A stretch of DNA of 7,255 bases, from NCBI GenBank assembly GCA_031265005.1, contig JAISDD010000233.1, positions 1-7,255 of the forward strand, in the 5' to 3' direction. The DNA comes from Syntrophomonadaceae bacterium. GTDB lineage: Bacteria; Bacillota; Syntrophomonadia; Syntrophomonadales; Syntrophomonadaceae. Position numbers and translations under genes: made by a program. Position 1 is the first letter of the stretch, and each line of letters opens with the position of its first letter. The notes under the pieces are model-generated. The model did not search any database, was not told the origin of the DNA, and was given only the letters and a program-made list of their open reading frames with translations. Shown in pieces: positions 5,468 through 7,255 of the stretch.

Positions 5468-6202
5468 TTATAGCTCTCTGTTCCTGCGTATTTCATACAT
5501 GACCAACCCTGCTGCTACGGCAGCGTTTAGAGAGGCTATATTACCTTTCATGGGTATATTAACGCAAAAATCACAATTTTTCTTTACTAAATTTCTTATC
5601 CCTTTGCCTTCATTACCTATAACTAAAGCCACTGCTTCCGGCCATTCCGCCTGAAAATAATTTTTTTCCGCCGCCATATCAGCACCGACTACCCATAGGT
5701 TTTGTTTTTTCAAATAATCAATAACTTGGGATAAATTGGTTTCCTGAGCGATCAACATGTGTTCCGCCGCGCCGGCTGAGACTTTACGCACGGTTTCAGT
5801 TACCGGGCAAGAACCATGTTGGGGGATAATAATACCATGAACCCCAGCACATTCGGCAGTTCTGATGATTGAACCAAAATTTTGTGGATCCTCAATACCA
5901 TCCAGAATTAAAATAAAAGGCGGGTCTTTTTTTTCGGCGGCACGGTAAAGGATGTTTTCGACATCTGCATAATCAAAAGCGTCTACTTGAGCTATTATTC
6001 CTTGGTGATTGCCGTCTTTGTAAGTTTTGTCCAATTCTGTTTTTGGAAGAAATTTAACATAAATACCACGGCGCTCCGCTTCTTCCAATAAATTACGTAA
6101 CCGCCCGCTGTGCTGTCCTTCCTGAACCAGTATCCGGTAAATTTTACGTTTATTTTTTAAGGCTTCCATAATGCTGTTTATACCAGCAAGTTTATCTTTC
6201 AC
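5468..6202 (-). CDS. rlmB: 23S rRNA (guanosine-2'-O)-methyltransferase, SpoU/TrmH family (RlmB)
   Basis: A SPOUT-fold methyltransferase of 244 residues. Family members named RlmB methylate the 2'-O of G2251 (E. coli numbering) in the P-loop of 23S rRNA, using S-adenosylmethionine. The N-terminal substrate-binding domain (about 3-75) begins KLAGINSIMEAL and ends at GNHQGIIAQV. The catalytic domain shows the three SpoU motifs: LDGIEDPQNFGSIIRTAE (100-117) with Asn108 and Arg114, ALVIGNEGKGIR (192-203) with the Asn-Glu-Gly of the cofactor knot, and IPMKGNIASLNAAVAAGLVM (216-235). The start is GTG (6200-6202) with GGAG 7 bases before it. It lies 22 bases after thyX and is probably co-transcribed. 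The exact target base is inferred from family and from the conserved mrnC-rlmB-sigH neighbourhood; a TrmH-like tRNA target is less likely. Confidence 0.92.
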   Translation of the reverse strand: MKDKLAGINSIMEALKNKRKIYRILVQEGQHSGRLRNLLEEAERRGIYVKFLPKTELDKTYKDGNHQGIIAQVDAFDYADVENILYRAAEKKDPPFILILDGIEDPQNFGSIIRTAECAGVHGIIIPQHGSCPVTETVRKVSAGAAEHMLIAQETNLSQVIDYLKKQNLWVVGADMAAEKNYFQAEWPEAVALVIGNEGKGIRNLVKKNCDFCVNIPMKGNIASLNAAVAAGLVMYEIRRNREL

Positions 6203-6209
6203 AAAATTT

Positions 6210-6213
6210 CTCC
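6210..6213 (-). promoter_or_regulatory. Ribosome binding site supporting the GTG start of rlmB
   Basis: GGAG on the minus strand, 7 bases before the GTG at 6200-6202, within the 22-base gap after thyX. The GTG start gives the expected family N-terminus (KDKLAGINS); the next methionine (residue 12) would cut into the domain. Confidence 0.65.
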
Positions 6214-6224
6214 ACTATTGCCCG

Positions 6225-6926
6225 TTAGTTTGTTGGTAATGGGCTGAATAAAATATCAGTTTCAGCAACTTGCGCATAGTCGGCTGGGGAGAACCGGTTA
6301 TCGTAGCTGATATCACCGAACAAATAGGGCAATTTTTCCTTAAAATACAACAATAGTGGAATAGAAATTTGACGCATTTGAGGGTGAGCCGCCCTGTCGC
6401 AGCGAAGCTGGAAAAAATGCCTCCATGAGCGCATATCATATGTAACCACGATTTCTGTTTTTAAGGAATTGGGCAAAACCGAGCGCGCCTCCTGGGCGGA
6501 ACAACCCATGGCCAAAAGTTCCATATAAGCGGTTTCCGCTTCTTGACAGGCTTTTCGCCATATTTTATAAGCGGCTTCATTGTTTTTCCAAAAAAACGGT
6601 TCAATGACGCTTATCTCGTTGCCAAATTTATCACGGTCATAACGGCAATAACGGGTGGATTCTTGAGAATAAGCGCCAATTCTGTGCCGTACTATTTCAT
6701 GAGAAATTCCGCGGTCTATGATTAACAAAACCGTAGCCTTTTCATGTTCAATAATGGATTCGTGTCCTATGGCGATTTTATCTTTTAAAAAATCGCCGCC
6801 TTTGCTTCCAGGTGCCATTTTATCTTCTGATTTGTAACATACTCTTGCGTAACGCTCCAAACGGGTGGTCATTGCTTCTCCTAATTCTGAAGCGTATATG
6901 AGCGCTTGGGGTTTTTGTATGATCAT
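6225..6926 (-). CDS. thyX: Flavin-dependent thymidylate synthase (ThyX)
   Basis: Makes dTMP from dUMP with methylene-tetrahydrofolate as carbon donor and FAD/NADPH as reductant, independently of the ThyA reaction. The protein has 233 residues, normal for the family. The ThyX signature is present as RHRIGAYSQESTRY (80-93), preceded by GHESIIEHEKATVLL (54-68). The second half carries RSVLPNSLKTEIVVTYDMRS (148-167) and FFQLRCDRAAHPQMRQI (171-187), where Arg175 matches the position of the dUMP-site arginine of Thermotoga ThyX. The region after it reads AAHPQMR rather than AQWEIR, a variant I believe occurs in many members. The start ATG has GGAGG (6935-6939) 8 bases before it. It sits between mrnC and rlmB, 49 and 22 bases away. 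Whether the host also has thyA cannot be seen. Confidence 0.95.
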   Translation of the reverse strand: MIIQKPQALIYASELGEAMTTRLERYARVCYKSEDKMAPGSKGGDFLKDKIAIGHESIIEHEKATVLLIIDRGISHEIVRHRIGAYSQESTRYCRYDRDKFGNEISVIEPFFWKNNEAAYKIWRKACQEAETAYMELLAMGCSAQEARSVLPNSLKTEIVVTYDMRSWRHFFQLRCDRAAHPQMRQISIPLLLYFKEKLPYLFGDISYDNRFSPADYAQVAETDILFSPLPTN

Positions 6927-6953
6927 AGCCTAGTCCTCCAATAAATTAAGTAT

Positions 6954-7002
6954 AAAAAAACCTTCAGATTTTGATCTATAAATTCCGGAATGTCTCCGAA
7001 GG
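6954..7002 (-). terminator. Possible terminator or attenuator between mrnC and thyX
   Basis: On the minus strand CCTTCGGA (7002-6995) can pair with TCTGAAGG (6968-6961), eight pairs with one G-U, followed at once by seven T's (6960-6954). The 26-base loop contains a further perfect palindrome, ATTCCGGAAT (6991-6982). The first arm lies within the last codons of mrnC. The large loop makes this weaker than the sigH terminator, so partial termination or transcript processing seems likelier than a full stop. No clear separate promoter for thyX is visible in the gap. Confidence 0.5.
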
Positions 7003-7255
7003 CTTTGCGGAAAAATCGCTTTCCGAATGTTGCAGAACTTTTTTCACCAAATCATTTAAACGTGTTTCATTGCCCTGCAAATACAAATATCCCAGCAGCG
7101 CCTCAAATCCTGTACTCAAACTGTATTCGGCGGGATCCGCATTTTTAGGGGCGGTTCCTTTAGCGTTGCGCCCTCGCTTAACGATATCCTGTTCTTCTTC
7201 GTTTAACAAGGGAAAAATGTATTTGACTATCCGGGCTTGGCTTTTAGCTTTCACT
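6976..7255 (-). CDS. mrnC: Mini-ribonuclease III (MrnC), C-terminal part, 5' end outside window
   Basis: Mini-RNase III is an RNase III catalytic domain without the double-stranded RNA-binding domain; in B. subtilis it trims the 3' and 5' ends of 23S rRNA precursor. Ninety-two codons are visible. The GTG at 7252-7254 is an internal Val codon, since the aligned B. subtilis protein continues upstream (IVSAKSQAEIL against VKAKSQARIV here). Diagnostic stretches, numbered from that codon, are KRGRNAKGTAPKNAD (26-40) and STGFEALLGYLYL (47-59), whose Glu51 is the expected metal-binding catalytic residue of the second RNase III motif. The tail after about residue 75 is short and divergent, so no dsRNA-binding domain follows. 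The order mrnC, (thyX), rlmB, sigH supports the name; cysS would be expected next, beyond the right edge. Confidence 0.92.
   Translation of the reverse strand, partial: VKAKSQARIVKYIFPLLNEEEQDIVKRGRNAKGTAPKNADPAEYSLSTGFEALLGYLYLQGNETRLNDLVKKVLQHSESDFSAKPSETFRNL

Noticed and set aside
6215..6439. Open frame of 74 codons on the minus strand across the end of thyX
   Set aside because: Out-of-frame shadow of thyX, without a ribosome binding site or a recognisable product.

Overview
This looks like an ordinary chromosomal segment from a low-to-mid G+C member of the Bacillota (Firmicutes). Three things point there: a sigma-H protein very close to the Bacillus subtilis family, the gene order mrnC-thyX-rlmB-sigH, and strong GGAGG ribosome binding sites combined with frequent TTG and GTG starts. 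A spore-forming lineage in the Peptococcaceae, Clostridia or Negativicutes is plausible, but the sequence alone does not decide between them. I see no phage, IS element, CRISPR array, tRNA or rRNA.

Layout. On the + strand, positions 1-1042 hold the 3' end of trpE, overlapping a complete trpG. Together they make the two subunits of anthranilate synthase, the entry to tryptophan synthesis. No trpD follows. The pair instead meets, tail to tail, a minus-strand operon at 1089-4335. Read in its own direction, that operon encodes a membrane fusion (adaptor) protein, a MacB/LolD-type ATPase and a MacB/FtsX-type permease: a complete MacAB/YknXYZ-like export complex. About 320 bases without a gene (4336-4658) hold its probable promoter, two AT-rich inverted repeats, and the intrinsic terminator of the next gene.

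From 4659 to the right edge, all on the minus strand, lies the housekeeping cluster. In transcription order it is mrnC (5' end outside the window), thyX, rlmB and sigH. MrnC and RlmB act in 23S rRNA maturation and modification, ThyX makes dTMP, and SigH is the early-stationary-phase sigma factor. A hairpin with seven T's sits between mrnC and thyX. sigH has its own near-consensus sigma-A promoter with an extended -10, and ends in a strong rho-independent terminator.

Nothing here is convincingly a new biological system. The points most worth a second look are the altered sigH neighbourhood, the inverted repeats upstream of the exporter operon, the early end of the trp cluster, and the Gly-rich tail of the adaptor protein. 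At sigH, the rae1/yacP gene usually found before it in Bacillus is absent, and an exporter operon stands where rpmG-secE-nusG is expected.
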